Positions 23,484 to 32,553 of a stretch of 64,000 nt of DNA are shown piece after piece. Both the position numbers and the translations under genes were made by a program. The notes under the pieces are model-generated. The model made no database searches, had not been told where the DNA came from, and was given only the letters and a program-made list of their open reading frames with translations. Source of the DNA: AP-15 sp963703665. Lineage in GTDB: Bacteria > Pseudomonadota > Alphaproteobacteria > ATCC43930 > CGMCC-115725. The first letter of the stretch is position 1. Each line of letters starts with the position of its first letter. The DNA lies in assembly GCA_963703665.1 (NCBI GenBank), contig CAVPFB010000010.1:62001-126000 (forward strand). The letters are read 5' to 3'.

Positions 23484-24692
23484 ATGTTGCAGATGGCCGG
23501 GCGCATGGGCGTCCTCGGCACCGAGACTGCGTTCGAGGTATTGGCGCGCGCCAACGCGCTCGCGGCACAAGGCCGCTCGATCATCAATCTCGGCATCGGC
23601 CAGCCCGATTTCCCGACCCCGGAGCATATCGTCGAGGCCGGCCGCAAGGCCTTGGCCGACGGTCATCACGGCTATACCCCGGCCAACGGCATCCCGCCGC
23701 TGCGCGAGGCGGTCGCCGCCGACCTCTACCGCCGCCACCGGGTCGAGGTGTCGCCCGACCGGGTGCTGGTCGTTCCCGGCGGCAAGGTCACGATGTTTTT
23801 CGCGATCCTGATGTTCGGCGAGCCCGGCGCCGAGATCCTCTATCCGAACCCGGGCTTCCCGATCTACGAGAGCGTGATCCGCTTTTCCGGGGCGACGCCG
23901 GTGCCGATCCCGCTTTACGAAAGCGCCGGCTTCTCGTTCAGCGCCGCCGAAGTATTGGACAAGATTACCCCGCGCACCCGCCTCTTGATTATCAACAGCC
24001 CGGCCAATCCTACCGGCGGCGTGGTGCCGCGCGAGGAGCTCGACCGCCTCGTCGCCGGGCTCGAGCACCACCCCCAGGTCGCGGTCATGAGCGACGAGAT
24101 CTATGGCGAGATCCTTTATGACGGGGCCGAGCATGTCAGCCTCCTCGGCTATCCTTCGATCCGCGACCGGCTGATCCTGCTCGACGGCTGGAGCAAGACC
24201 TATGCGATGACCGGCTGGCGCATGGGCTATGGGGTGTGGCCAGAGGCGCTGTTCGCCGCGGCCGAGCGGCTGGCGATCAACTGCCATTCCTGCGTCAACG
24301 CCGCCGCCCAGTTCGCCGGGATCGCGGCACTGACCGGGCCGCGCGACCCGGTCGCGCAGATGGTCGCGGCCTTCGCCGAGCGCCGCCGCATGGTCGTCGC
24401 GGCGCTGAACGGCCTGCCCGGGTTTCGCTGCGCCCGCCCGGGCGGCGCCTTCTATGCCTTTCCCAACGTGACCGGGACCGGGCTCGACGCCCGCACCTTG
24501 CAAGGGCGACTGCTCGAAGACGCCGGGGTGGCGACGATCGCCGGCACCAGCTTTGGCGAATTCGGCGAGGGCTATCTGCGGTTTTCCTATGCCAACAGCC
24601 GCGAGGCCATCGCCGAAGCGATCGAGCGCATAGGCCGGCGATTGGGGAACCTGGCGATGCCCGCCCCGTCTGCGACGGCATCGCCGCGTTGA
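23484..24692 (+). CDS. Pyridoxal phosphate-dependent aminotransferase (class I/II)
   Basis: A 402-residue fold-type I aminotransferase. The PLP lysine is K238 in SKTYAMTGWRMGY; other motifs are NLGIGQPDFPTPEHI, GYTPANGIPPLREAVA, NSPANPTGG and the substrate-carboxylate arginine region LRFSYANSREAI. The start at 23484 follows GGAGGA at 23471-23476; homology begins there. Close relatives are annotated as aspartate or aromatic aminotransferases, but the specificity cannot be read off. The gene precedes glnB by about 150 bases. Cotranscription is unlikely because a separate promoter element lies in that gap. Confidence 0.9.
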   Translation: MLQMAGRMGVLGTETAFEVLARANALAAQGRSIINLGIGQPDFPTPEHIVEAGRKALADGHHGYTPANGIPPLREAVAADLYRRHRVEVSPDRVLVVPGGKVTMFFAILMFGEPGAEILYPNPGFPIYESVIRFSGATPVPIPLYESAGFSFSAAEVLDKITPRTRLLIINSPANPTGGVVPREELDRLVAGLEHHPQVAVMSDEIYGEILYDGAEHVSLLGYPSIRDRLILLDGWSKTYAMTGWRMGYGVWPEALFAAAERLAINCHSCVNAAAQFAGIAALTGPRDPVAQMVAAFAERRRMVVAALNGLPGFRCARPGGAFYAFPNVTGTGLDARTLQGRLLEDAGVATIAGTSFGEFGEGYLRFSYANSREAIAEAIERIGRRLGNLAMPAPSATASPR

Positions 24693-24780
24693 CTATTTTT
24701 TAGGCAGCTATATGCTTGGTTCACCGGCACTTCCGGGCGCGGCTGTGCTATCGATGATGCCCTCGCCTGTGGAAATCGGT

Positions 24781-24797
24781 TGGCATGGGTTATGCTG
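24781..24797 (+). promoter_or_regulatory. Putative sigma-54 (RpoN) promoter of glnB-glnA
   Basis: The sequence TGGCATGGGTTATGCT has the invariant GG (24782-24783) and GC (24794-24795) separated by exactly ten bases, close to the TGGCAC-N5-TTGCA consensus. It ends about 50 bases before the glnB ATG, a normal distance. NtrC-activated RpoN control of glnB/glnA is well known in proteobacteria, so the site fits the genes. I did not identify NtrC boxes. Confidence 0.6.
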
Positions 24798-24845
24798 CAT
24801 CATGGGCGACGCAGACGCGTGCTCGCCCGGAGAGATCGAAATTCG

Positions 24846-25184
24846 ATGAAGAAGATCGAGGCAATCATCAAGCCCTTTAAGCTCGACGAGGTTAAAGAGG
24901 CGTTGCACGAGGTCGGTATCAAGGGCATTACCGTCACCGAGGCCAAAGGGTTCGGCCGGCAGAAGGGCCATACCGAACTGTATCGCGGCGCCGAATACGT
25001 CGTCGATTTCCTGCCCAAGGTGAAGATCGAAGTGGTCATGGAGGATGCGCTGGTCGAGCGCGCGATCGAGGCGATCCAGCAGGCGGCCCATACCGGCCGG
25101 ATCGGCGACGGCAAGATCTTTGTCACCAACATCGACGAAGCGATCCGCATCCGCACCGGCGAGCGCGGCGGCGACGCGATCTGA
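24846..25184 (+). CDS. glnB: Nitrogen regulatory protein PII
   Basis: A 112-residue PII signal protein, the trimeric sensor of 2-oxoglutarate, ATP/ADP and glutamine status that controls adenylylation of glutamine synthetase and NtrB. It has the exact family length; the uridylylated tyrosine is Y51 in ELYRGAEY at the T-loop, the B-loop is TGRIGDGKIFV and the C-loop ends in RIRTGERGGDAI. The start at 24846 (MKKIEAIIKPFKLDEVKEAL) is fixed by homology. It lies 126 bases before glnA on the same strand, the classic glnBA arrangement, behind a sigma-54-type promoter. Confidence 0.97.
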   Translation: MKKIEAIIKPFKLDEVKEALHEVGIKGITVTEAKGFGRQKGHTELYRGAEYVVDFLPKVKIEVVMEDALVERAIEAIQQAAHTGRIGDGKIFVTNIDEAIRIRTGERGGDAI

Positions 25185-25310
25185 GCATCGGCCGTTGGTC
25201 CGCAGCTTGCACCTCCGCACCTCGCACGGCCGAACCATGGCGGAGGATGCCGCGTCGGCCGCTATCTTCGCCAGGCCTGTCGTTTATTAACCTGAGAACG
25301 GAATCCCGAG

Positions 25311-26720
25311 ATGTCCGAGACCGGCAAAGTAATGGATATGATCAAGGAGCACGAGGTCAAGTATGTCGACTTCCGCTTCACCGATCCGCGCGGCAAGTGG
25401 CAGCATCTGGCGCATCATCTGCGCACGATAAGCGACGATTTCCTGAACGAAGGGGTGATGTTCGACGGCTCGTCGATCGCCGGATGGAAGGCGATCAACG
25501 ACAGCGACATGATGCTGGTGCCGGACTGCTCGACCGCGGTGTTGGACCCGTTTGCGGCGCAAACCTCGCTTGCGATCTTTTGTGACGTGCACGAGCCATT
25601 GACCGGGCAGCCCTATGCCCGCGATCCGCGCTCGACCGCGAAAAAGGCCGAGCGGCACCTGACCGCGACCGGGATCGGCGACAAGGCCTATTTCGGCCCC
25701 GAGGCCGAGTTCTTCATCTTTGACGACGTGCGCTACCAGGTCGGCATGAACGGGGCGATGTACGCGATCGACAGCGAGGAGGGCCCCTACGTCTCGGGCA
25801 AGGAATTTCCCGACGGCAATTCCGGCCACCGCCCGCCGATCAAGGGCGGCTATTTCCCGGTGCCGCCGGTCGACAGCCAATCGGATTTGCGCGCCGAGAT
25901 GCTGTCGGTGATGAGCGATATGGGGCTGCTCGTCGAAAAGCATCACCATGAGGTGGCGCCTGCACAAGCCGAATTGGGTTTTCAGTACTCGACGCTGGTC
26001 AAGACCGCCGACAACATGCAGATCTACAAATATGTCGTGCACAACGTCGCCCAGCAATACGGCAAGACCGCGACCTTCATGCCCAAGCCGGTGTTGGGCG
26101 ACAACGGCTCGGGCATGCACACCCACCAGTCGTTGTGGAAGGGCGAGAACACCGTGTTCGCCGGCAACCTCTATGCCGATTTGTCGGAAACGGCGCTCTA
26201 CTACATCGGTGGGATCATCCGCCATGCCAAGGCGATCAATGCCTTCACCAACCCGACCACCAACAGCTACAAGCGGCTGATCCCCGGCTTCGAGGCACCG
26301 GTGCTGCTGGCCTATTCCTCGCGCAACCGCTCGGCCTCGTGCCGCATCCCGTTTGTCTCGAACCCCAAAGCCAAACGCGTCGAGGTGCGCTATCCCGACC
26401 CCGCCGCCAACCCCTATCTCGCCTTTGCGGCGATGCTGATGGCCGGGCTCGACGGCATCCAGAACAAGATCCACCCGGGCGACCCGATCGACAAGAACCT
26501 CTACGATCTGCCGCCCGAGGAGTTGAAGGACGTGCCGGTGGTGTGTGGCTCGCTGCGCGAAGCCTTGGGCGAGCTCGCCCATGACCATGCGTTTTTGTTG
26601 AAGGGCGATGTCTTCAACAAGGACCAGATCGAATCTTATATCGAGCTGAAATGGGAGGAAGTGTACAATTTCGAGCACACCCCCCACCCGATCGAATACC
26701 AGATGTATTATTCGGTCTGA
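25311..26720 (+). CDS. glnA: Glutamine synthetase type I
   Basis: A 469-residue GSI, forming glutamine from glutamate, ammonia and ATP as a dodecamer. Motifs include VMFDGSSIAGWKAIN near residue 55, the ATP-binding KPVLGDNGSGMHTHQS and the metal/substrate region NRSASCRIPF. The adenylylation tyrosine is about residue 398 in KNLYDLPPEE, so activity should be controlled by GlnE and PII. The frame is intact. It forms an operon with glnB and is followed by a strong hairpin-plus-T-run terminator. Along with gltBD in the same window it completes the GS-GOGAT route. Confidence 0.97.
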   Translation: MSETGKVMDMIKEHEVKYVDFRFTDPRGKWQHLAHHLRTISDDFLNEGVMFDGSSIAGWKAINDSDMMLVPDCSTAVLDPFAAQTSLAIFCDVHEPLTGQPYARDPRSTAKKAERHLTATGIGDKAYFGPEAEFFIFDDVRYQVGMNGAMYAIDSEEGPYVSGKEFPDGNSGHRPPIKGGYFPVPPVDSQSDLRAEMLSVMSDMGLLVEKHHHEVAPAQAELGFQYSTLVKTADNMQIYKYVVHNVAQQYGKTATFMPKPVLGDNGSGMHTHQSLWKGENTVFAGNLYADLSETALYYIGGIIRHAKAINAFTNPTTNSYKRLIPGFEAPVLLAYSSRNRSASCRIPFVSNPKAKRVEVRYPDPAANPYLAFAAMLMAGLDGIQNKIHPGDPIDKNLYDLPPEELKDVPVVCGSLREALGELAHDHAFLLKGDVFNKDQIESYIELKWEEVYNFEHTPHPIEYQMYYSV

Positions 26721-26743
26721 CCGGAACCCGCATCGCGCCGGCC

Positions 26744-26776
26744 AAGACGCGCCCCTCGAGGGGCGCGTCTTTTTTC
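26744..26776 (+). terminator. Rho-independent terminator after glnA
   Basis: A perfect palindrome, 26744-26755 pairing with 26760-26771 around a TCGA centre, begins 24 bases past the glnA stop and runs directly into six T residues. Stem and U-tract are both strong, which makes this the clearest intrinsic terminator in the window. Confidence 0.9.
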
Positions 26777-26899
26777 TTGCTCGGCCGAGGCTGCCTCGCG
26801 GTCGCGAACCCAGAATACCGTTGCCCGGACTTGGGGTGGATGGACCCTCTGGCGCCGGGCAATCAGCCGAGCCGCCAGCCGGGACGATCCCCTCCCCGG

Positions 26900-27949
26900 T
26901 CAGGGAAAGAGGGCGCGGTGCTCGAGGGCGGTGGTTTCGGGCAGGCCCAGCATGACGTTCATGTTCTGGATCGCCTGGCCGGAAGCGCCCTTGACCAGAT
27001 TGTCGATGGCCGAGACCAGGATCGCCCGGCCCGCGACCCGGTCGGGCGACAGGCCGATCAGGCAGAGGTTGGTCGCGCGCACATGGGGCGTCGCCGGCAG
27101 GCTGCCCTCGGGCAGGACGCGGACGAAGGGCTCGTCGCGGTAGGCCCCTTCGAGCACCGCGCGCAGATCGCCCAAGGTGGCGCCGGCGGCGAGGCGGACA
27201 TAGATCGTTTCGAGGATGCCGCGGTTCATCGGCATCAGATGCGGCGTGAAATTGACGACGATGTCGCGGCCGGCGGCCTGCGACAGGCCCTGCTCGATCT
27301 CGGGGGCGTGGCGATGGCCGGCAACGCCATAAGCGTTGATGCCCTCGGCGACCTCGCAATAGAGGCTCCCCTCGCGCGCCGCGCGGCCGGCGCCGCTGAC
27401 CCCGGATTTGGCGTCGATGATGATGTCGTCGGGGTCGATCAGCTGGGCGCGGATCAGCGGCACCAGCGGCAATTGCGCGGCGGTCGGATAGCAGCCGGGG
27501 TTGGCGACGAGGCGCGCGGCGCGCACCTGTTCGCGGGCGATCTCGGTCAGGCCGTAGACCGCCTCGCGCTGAAGCTCGGGCGCGCGGTGCTCGTGGCCGT
27601 ACCACTCGGCATAAGCGGCCATGTCGGCGAGCCGGAAATCGGCTGACAGATCGACGATCTTCAGATGCTCGGGCAGCCCGGCGACGACCTCCTGGGTGGT
27701 GCCGTGCGGCAATCCGCAAAACACCAGGTCGAGCCCCGGCCAATCAACTTCGCCGATCGAGGTGAGATCGGGGAGCCCTTCGCCGGCGAGATGCGGAAAG
27801 ACCGCGGCGATCGGCCTGCCGGCGTGGCGGTCGCCGGTCAGGGCACGGATCTCGGCCTGCGGATGATAGCGCAGCAGGCGCAGCAGCTCGGCCCCGGTAT
27901 AGCCGCTGGCGCCCAAGATTCCGATCCGCACCCCCTCTTTAGCCGGCAT
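26900..27949 (-). CDS. argC: N-acetyl-gamma-glutamyl-phosphate reductase
   Basis: A 349-residue NADPH-dependent reductase, third step of arginine synthesis. It starts with the nucleotide-binding motif RIGILGASGYTGAELLRLL; the catalytic cysteine is in LVANPGCYPTAAQLPL. Other family signatures are FCGLPHGTTQEVV, DLSADFRL and HLMPMNRGILETIYV. An open frame extends upstream to 28123, but the extra residues (including VMAGLDPAIH) are encoded by a dispersed palindromic repeat, so the ATG at 27949 is the real start. It is alone on the minus strand, convergent with glnA. Confidence 0.95.
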   Translation of the reverse strand: MPAKEGVRIGILGASGYTGAELLRLLRYHPQAEIRALTGDRHAGRPIAAVFPHLAGEGLPDLTSIGEVDWPGLDLVFCGLPHGTTQEVVAGLPEHLKIVDLSADFRLADMAAYAEWYGHEHRAPELQREAVYGLTEIAREQVRAARLVANPGCYPTAAQLPLVPLIRAQLIDPDDIIIDAKSGVSGAGRAAREGSLYCEVAEGINAYGVAGHRHAPEIEQGLSQAAGRDIVVNFTPHLMPMNRGILETIYVRLAAGATLGDLRAVLEGAYRDEPFVRVLPEGSLPATPHVRATNLCLIGLSPDRVAGRAILVSAIDNLVKGASGQAIQNMNVMLGLPETTALEHRALFP

Positions 27950-27968
27950 GACCTCGACCCCTCGCTCT

Positions 27969-28070
27969 GGCTCGTCATGCCCGAACTTGTTCCGGGCATC
28001 CACGAAGGGCCTGCGAGGCAATCCCGACGGCGCGTGGATGGCCGGGTCGAGCCCGGCCATGACGGAATGG
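27969..28070. repeat. Dispersed palindromic repeat (MAGLDPAIH type)
   Basis: Inverted halves, gtcatgcccgaacttgttcc... and ...gtcgagcccggccatgac, flank a short spacer just upstream of argC. On the minus strand it reads VMAGLDPAIH, the well-known artefactual peptide of REP-like elements that are abundant in Bradyrhizobium and relatives. It probably lies in the argC 5' region and has been mistaken for an N-terminal extension in many genomes. Confidence 0.75.
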
Positions 28071-28174
28071 AGAGGTACTAGCCCAGTCGACGGCAGCCGC
28101 AAAATGGTTTCGATTTCCGCCATGGATCGGCTGCGCTATCGTGCGCAACCAAATCCGTGCAGGAGTGAAACGCG

Positions 28175-29390
28175 ATGGATGGAACGGGCACGCCGCTCAA
28201 ATGCCTCGCCGGGGTCAAGGTGCTCGACCTGACCCAGTTCGAGGCCGGCCCGACCTCGACCGAGGCATTGGCCTGGCTCGGCGCCGAGGTGGTCAAGGTC
28301 GAGAACCCGAAGGGCGGCGAGCCCGGCCGCACCTCGTTTGCCGGGCCTGCGGGCAGCCCGGATTCGTATTATTTCTTTGAGTTCAACGCCAACAAGAAGT
28401 CGGTCACTGTCAACCTCAAATCCGAACGCGGCCTGGCGCTGGTCAAGGACATGGCGCGGCGAGCCGATGTCATGGTCGAAAACATGGCGCCCGGCACGAT
28501 CGAGCGCATCGGCCTTGGCTATGACGCGATCCGCGCCGTCAACCCCGGCATCATCTATTGCCAGATCAAGGGCTTCGGCGAAGGGAGCCCGTACGAGAAG
28601 AACCTCGCCTTCGATATGATCGCGCAGGCCGCGGGCGGCACCATGAGCATCACCGGCGAGCCCGACGGCCCGCCGGTTAGGCCCGGCCCTTCGCTCGGTG
28701 ACACCGGCACCGGCATGGTGATGGCGATCAGCATCCTGGGCGCGCTCTACGAGCGCCGCGCCACCGGCCAGGGCCGTCGGCTGCAAGTCGCTATGCAGGA
28801 CGCGATGCTGCATTACATACGCTTCGCGTTTCAGACCCAGGCGGTGCTCGGCCGGGCCGCCCCCCGCAACAGCACGCGCAGCAACACCGCGCCCTCGGGA
28901 ATTTTCCCCTGCGCGCCGGGCGGTCCCAACGACTGGATCTATGTGTTCGCCCGCCAGACGGACCATTGGCACCGCCTGCTCAAGCTCCTCGGCCGCGAGG
29001 ATGCTGATCGGCGACCCGCGTTACGAGACCGCGCAAGCCCGCGGCGAGCGCATCGACGAGGTCAATGCGATGGTCGCCGAATGGACCAACCAGCGCGACA
29101 AGCACGAGGCGATGCGGCTGATCGGCGCCGCCGGGGTGCCGGCGGGTGCCGTGCTCGACACGATGGAGCTAATGAACGAGCCGAGCTTTACCGAGCGCGG
29201 CATCCTGCAGACGGCGCAGCATCCCTCGGGCCCGTTCAAGATGCCGAGCTGGCCGGTGCGCTTCGATGGCGCCCCGCCCAAGCTCGAACCGGCGCCGCTG
29301 CTCGGCCAGCATTCGGCCGAGGTGTTCGGTGAATGGCTCGGCATGAGCGCGGGCGATGTCGACGCCTTGCGCAAGGAAGGAGCGATCTGA
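28175..29390 (+). CDS. CaiB/BaiF family (class III) CoA-transferase, one frameshift
   Basis: A ~405-residue enzyme that swaps CoA between carboxylic acids. The start at 28175 (MDGTGTPLKCLAGVKVLDL) leads into AWLGAEVVKVENPKGGEPGR, FEFNANKKSVTVNLKSERG and ADVMVENMAPGTIERIGLGYD, all typical of the family. The active-site aspartate is expected in SLGDTGTGM near residue 175. An inserted base at about 28999 breaks the frame (GRED, then LIGDPRYETAQARGERI), after which the C-terminal domain continues to 29390. The next gene, 160 bases on, encodes a ThDP enzyme; the pairing recalls formyl-CoA transferase and oxalyl-CoA decarboxylase, but neither specificity is proven. The indel is probably a sequencing error. 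Confidence 0.85.
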
Positions 29391-29427
29391 CAAAACTTCG
29401 TCACCCCCACGCGAAGCTGCGTCGGGG

Positions 29428-29496
29428 CGAGATTGCTTCGTCGCTGCGCTCCTCGCAATGACAGCCTGTCATTGCGAGCGAAGCGAAGCAATCTCG
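29428..29496. repeat. Palindromic repeat (cattgcgagcgaagcgaagc type)
   Basis: Two arms, cgagattgcttcg... and ...gcgaagcaatctcg, form an imperfect inverted repeat about 69 bases long between the CoA-transferase and ThDP genes. The motif attgcgagcgaagcgaagcaatc is a familiar dispersed element of alphaproteobacterial genomes. Confidence 0.75.
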
Positions 29497-29551
29497 TTCC
29501 TAGGTCCGGTCGCGCAGGAATGACGGCTACCACGGGAGAGGAGACACTGAG

Positions 29552-31199
29552 ATGGCGGAACTGGCGGGCTATCAGATCCTGGCGAAATGCCTGAAGGCGC
29601 AGGGCGTCAAGGATCTGTTCTACATCATGGGCGGGCCGATGCTGGATACCGAGAGCACCTGCATCGAGCAGGGCATCCGCGCGATCGACACCCGCCACGA
29701 GCAGGGTGCGGCCTATATGGCGCAGGCCTATTCGCGGGTGACGCAGGGGCCCGGCGTGTGCATGGCGGCGAGCGGGCCTGCGACCCTCAATTTGGGCACC
29801 GGCCTCGCCAACGCGCTGATCGATTGCTGCCCGGTCGTCGCATTTGGCGGCTCGAGCCCGATCAGCCAGTTCGGCCGCCAGGTGTTTCAGGAGATCGACC
29901 AGGTCGCCGCGCTCAAGGCTTGCGTCAAATACGCCGACCGGGTCCACAATCTGAAGCGCATCCCGCAGCAGGTCAATTTCGCCTTCCAAAAGGCGCTGAA
30001 CGGCAAGCCGGGCCCGGTTTATCTCGATATGCCCGGCGACGTGCTCTACCTCAAAATCGACGAGGCCGAGGTCGATTGGAGCTATTGCGGGCGGGCGATC
30101 ATCGAGGCGCGCCCCTATGCCGAGCCCAAGGCGATCAACGCGCTGGTCGATGCGATCAACACCGCCAAGCAGCCGATCATCTGCTCCGGCGGGGGGGTGT
30201 TGTGGTCGAAGGCCTGGGATGAGATGCGGGAATTTGTCGAGAAGGCCGGGATCCCGTTCTACACGACTCCGCAGGGCCGCGGCGTCGTCCCCGACGACCA
30301 CCCCTATTCGTATCTGACGATGCGCAACAGCGCATTTCGCGAGGCCGATCTGATCATCATTCTCGGCACTCGTATGAACTACGTGATCGGCCATGCCGCA
30401 CCGCCGCGCTTCAACAAGGACGCCAAGATCGCCCGGATCGAGATCGACCCCGAGGAGCTCGGCATGTCGGCCCGCAATGTCGACATCCCGGTCGTCGGCG
30501 ACTGCAAGTCGGTGCTTGACGCAGCTGATCGACGCGATCGACGGCAAGACCGCCGACCGCTTTCAGGGCTGGCGTCAAAAGCTCGCTGACGGAGAGGCGG
30601 CCAAGCGCACCGGTCCCGGCGGCAACTACCCGACCGATGGCGACATTCACCCGCTGCGGCTGTGCGAGGAAGTCAAAAACTTTATGAAGCGCGACGCGAT
30701 CCTGTGTGTCGACGGGCAGGAGATCCTCAATTTCGGCCGCCAGTCGATCCCGACCTACACGCCGGGCCACCGGCTTAACTCGGGGCCGTTCGGCACGATG
30801 GGGGTGGGGCTGCCGTTTGCGGTCGGCGCCAAGGCGGCCAAGCCCGGGACCCAGGTCATCTGCCTGCACGGCGACGGCTCGTTCGGCCAGAACGCGATGG
30901 AGCTCGACACCGCGGTGCGCCACAAATTGCCGCTGTTGTGCATTATCAGCCTCAACGGCGGCTGGACCGCCGACCCCGAAGGCAACAAGCCCGGCCGCTA
31001 TCTCGGCTACACCCGCTACGACATCATGGCGCAAGGACTCGGCTGCCATGGCGAATATGTCGAGCAGCCCGAGGAAATCCGCCCGGCCTTGGAGCGCGCG
31101 CAGAAAAAGGTCGACGAAGGCATGGTGGCACTGGTCAACGTCAAGACCGACTACCGCGCCCGCGCCACGACGGTCCAGTTCTCGAGCCGCATGACCTGA
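29552..31199 (+). CDS. Thiamine-diphosphate-dependent enzyme (acetolactate synthase / oxalyl-CoA decarboxylase-like), one frameshift
   Basis: A ~549-residue three-domain ThDP enzyme. The N-terminal PYR domain has the catalytic glutamate E50 in DTRHEQGAAYMA and SGPATLNLGTGLANAL; the middle domain reads RNSAFREADLIIILGTRMNYVIG; the C-terminal PP domain has the ThDP motif GDGSFGQNAMEL...NGGW. An inserted base near 30517 interrupts the frame, but the protein resumes directly with QLIDAIDGKTADRF. Family members decarboxylate 2-oxo acids or cleave 2-hydroxyacyl-CoA. The preceding CoA-transferase suggests an acyl-CoA substrate, as in the frc/oxc pair; this is inference. The start at 29552 follows gggagaggaga. 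Confidence 0.85.
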
Positions 31200-31215
31200 T
31201 CGCGGCGATCGAGCT

Positions 31216-31280
31216 GCCCCTCACCCGGCCCTTCTCCCTCTGGCGCGGAGAGGGAGGACCCCTACAACGGGGTGAGGGGC
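31216..31280. repeat. Palindromic repeat (CCCTCACCC/GGGTGAGGG type)
   Basis: Outer arms gcccctcacc (from 31216) and ggtgaggggc (to 31280) enclose an inner hairpin of tctccctc and gagggag. It lies between the ThDP gene and the exonuclease, whose start is only 28 bases away, so it may affect the exonuclease leader. Confidence 0.65.
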
Positions 31281-31307
31281 AACGCCGGCGGCAAAGCAAG
31301 GGGCCTC

Positions 31308-32135
31308 GTGAACCGGCCGCTACTCGTCATCGACGGCGACTCGTTCGCCCACCGCGCCTATCATGCGCTGCCGAAATCAATCCGGCGGAGCGGCGGCAAG
31401 GGCGGCGGGGCGATTGTCGGGTTCGCCAATTTCCTGTTGCGGTTCTATGCCGAGGAGCAGCCCCGCGCGGTGCTGGTCGGCTGGGACACGCTCGACGCGC
31501 CGACCTACCGGCACCGGGCGCTCGACAGCTATCAGAGCGGGCGGGAGTTCGATGCCGAACTGATCGACCAGCTCGACATATTGCCGCAATTCGTCGCCGC
31601 GTGCGGATTTGCCAATGCGAAGGCGGCAGGCTACGAGGCCGACGACTTCATCGCCGCCGCGGTCGCTGAGGAAGAACGGCGCGGCGGGACCGCGCTGCTG
31701 GCGAGCGGCGACCGCGACGCGTTTCAGCTCGCCTCCCAATCGACGACGATCCTCCAGCCGGTGCGCGCCGGCGAGATCGCCCGGATCGGCCCCGCCGAGG
31801 TGCGCGAGCGCTACGGCGTCGAACCGGCGCAGGTGCCCGATTTCATCGCATTGCGCGGCGATCCGTCGGACAAGATCCCGGGCGTCAGGGGCGTCGGGCC
31901 GAAGGGTGCGGCAGCCCTGCTCCGCCGCTACGGGTCGCTCGAACAGGCGCTGGCCGACGGACGGTTCGCGGCCGAGGCGGAGAGGCTGCGGCTCTACCGC
32001 TCGATCGCCACCATGGATGCCGCCGCACCGCTTCCATCTCTGGACGACCAGACCCCGAGCTGGGCCGCAGCGTCGGCGTTGGCGCGGCAATGGGAACTGA
32101 ACCGCCTGGCCGATCGCCTCAGCGAATTCGGGTGA
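31308..32135 (+). CDS. Stand-alone 5'-3' exonuclease (PolA N-domain/FEN-like)
   Basis: A 275-residue nuclease equivalent to the N-terminal domain of DNA polymerase I without a polymerase. Metal-binding acidic residues are seen in LLVIDGDSFAHRAYHAL, GYEADDFIAAAVAEEE and LASGDRDAFQL; the helix-hairpin-helix DNA-binding motif is SDKIPGVRGVGPKGAAALL. A GTG at 31308 is the likely start (VNRPLLVIDGD aligns with family N-termini), though an ATG 36 bases upstream inside the repeat is in frame. Its role would be removing RNA primers or flaps. The downstream segment is non-coding or decayed. Confidence 0.82.
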   Translation: MNRPLLVIDGDSFAHRAYHALPKSIRRSGGKGGGAIVGFANFLLRFYAEEQPRAVLVGWDTLDAPTYRHRALDSYQSGREFDAELIDQLDILPQFVAACGFANAKAAGYEADDFIAAAVAEEERRGGTALLASGDRDAFQLASQSTTILQPVRAGEIARIGPAEVRERYGVEPAQVPDFIALRGDPSDKIPGVRGVGPKGAAALLRRYGSLEQALADGRFAAEAERLRLYRSIATMDAAAPLPSLDDQTPSWAAASALARQWELNRLADRLSEFG

Positions 32136-32174
32136 CGCCTGGACCGGGGCCGATCGGCGTCGTCAGTTGAAAGT

Positions 32175-32480
32175 GTTCGGCGCAATGCCGGCAAATTTCG
32201 GCAACACCATTCGCCGTAGAACTCGCTGACCTTCTGCTGGTCCTGCTGGCCCGAGAGAACGTTGAGGATGCTCACACCGCTGTCGAACAATTTGCCGATC
32301 GCGGCGACGTGGATTTCTGGGTCGGTGCCCACCGGCCAGTCGGCGATGATCTGCTGCAATGGGATTTCGGCGTCGGCGCGCTGCTCGATCGTCGCCGGGT
32401 CCCGCACATTGTAGTATTTCTTGAATGCTGCGGGCAGAAAACGCCATGCGCGGGGCAGAAAACCGTCCCATTCGGCCTCG
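32175..32480 (-). pseudogene. C-terminal remnant of an F420-dependent LLM oxidoreductase
   Basis: Reading the minus strand from about 32480 gives FLPRAWRFLPAAFKKYYNVRDP, then IPLQQIIADWPVGTDPEIH, IGKLFDSGVSILNVLS and QDQQKVSEFYGE. This matches the end of F420-dependent glucose-6-phosphate-dehydrogenase-like proteins (TIGR03557 region: ..VGTDPEEHVExIxxYxDLGxxHL..DQxxxLxxYxxEVLPRL). The first ~200 residues of the barrel are absent and the last few codons are garbled, so it cannot be functional. It fills the otherwise empty stretch between the exonuclease and the formate dehydrogenase operon. Confidence 0.55.
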
Positions 32481-32553
32481 CCGGCGGAACCTGCAAACCG
32501 GCCGATCGTTTGAACCTTGCCTTCAGCGGACCGGCAGACGATCGGCGCGTGCG

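Noticed and set aside
26651..27646. A 331-codon plus-strand open frame after glnA
   Set aside because: It crosses the glnA terminator and is antisense to argC, which has full catalytic motifs.
27950..28123. Longer argC N-terminus starting at 28123
   Set aside because: The extra residues come from a dispersed palindromic repeat (MAGLDPAIH) and lie before the conserved nucleotide-binding start.
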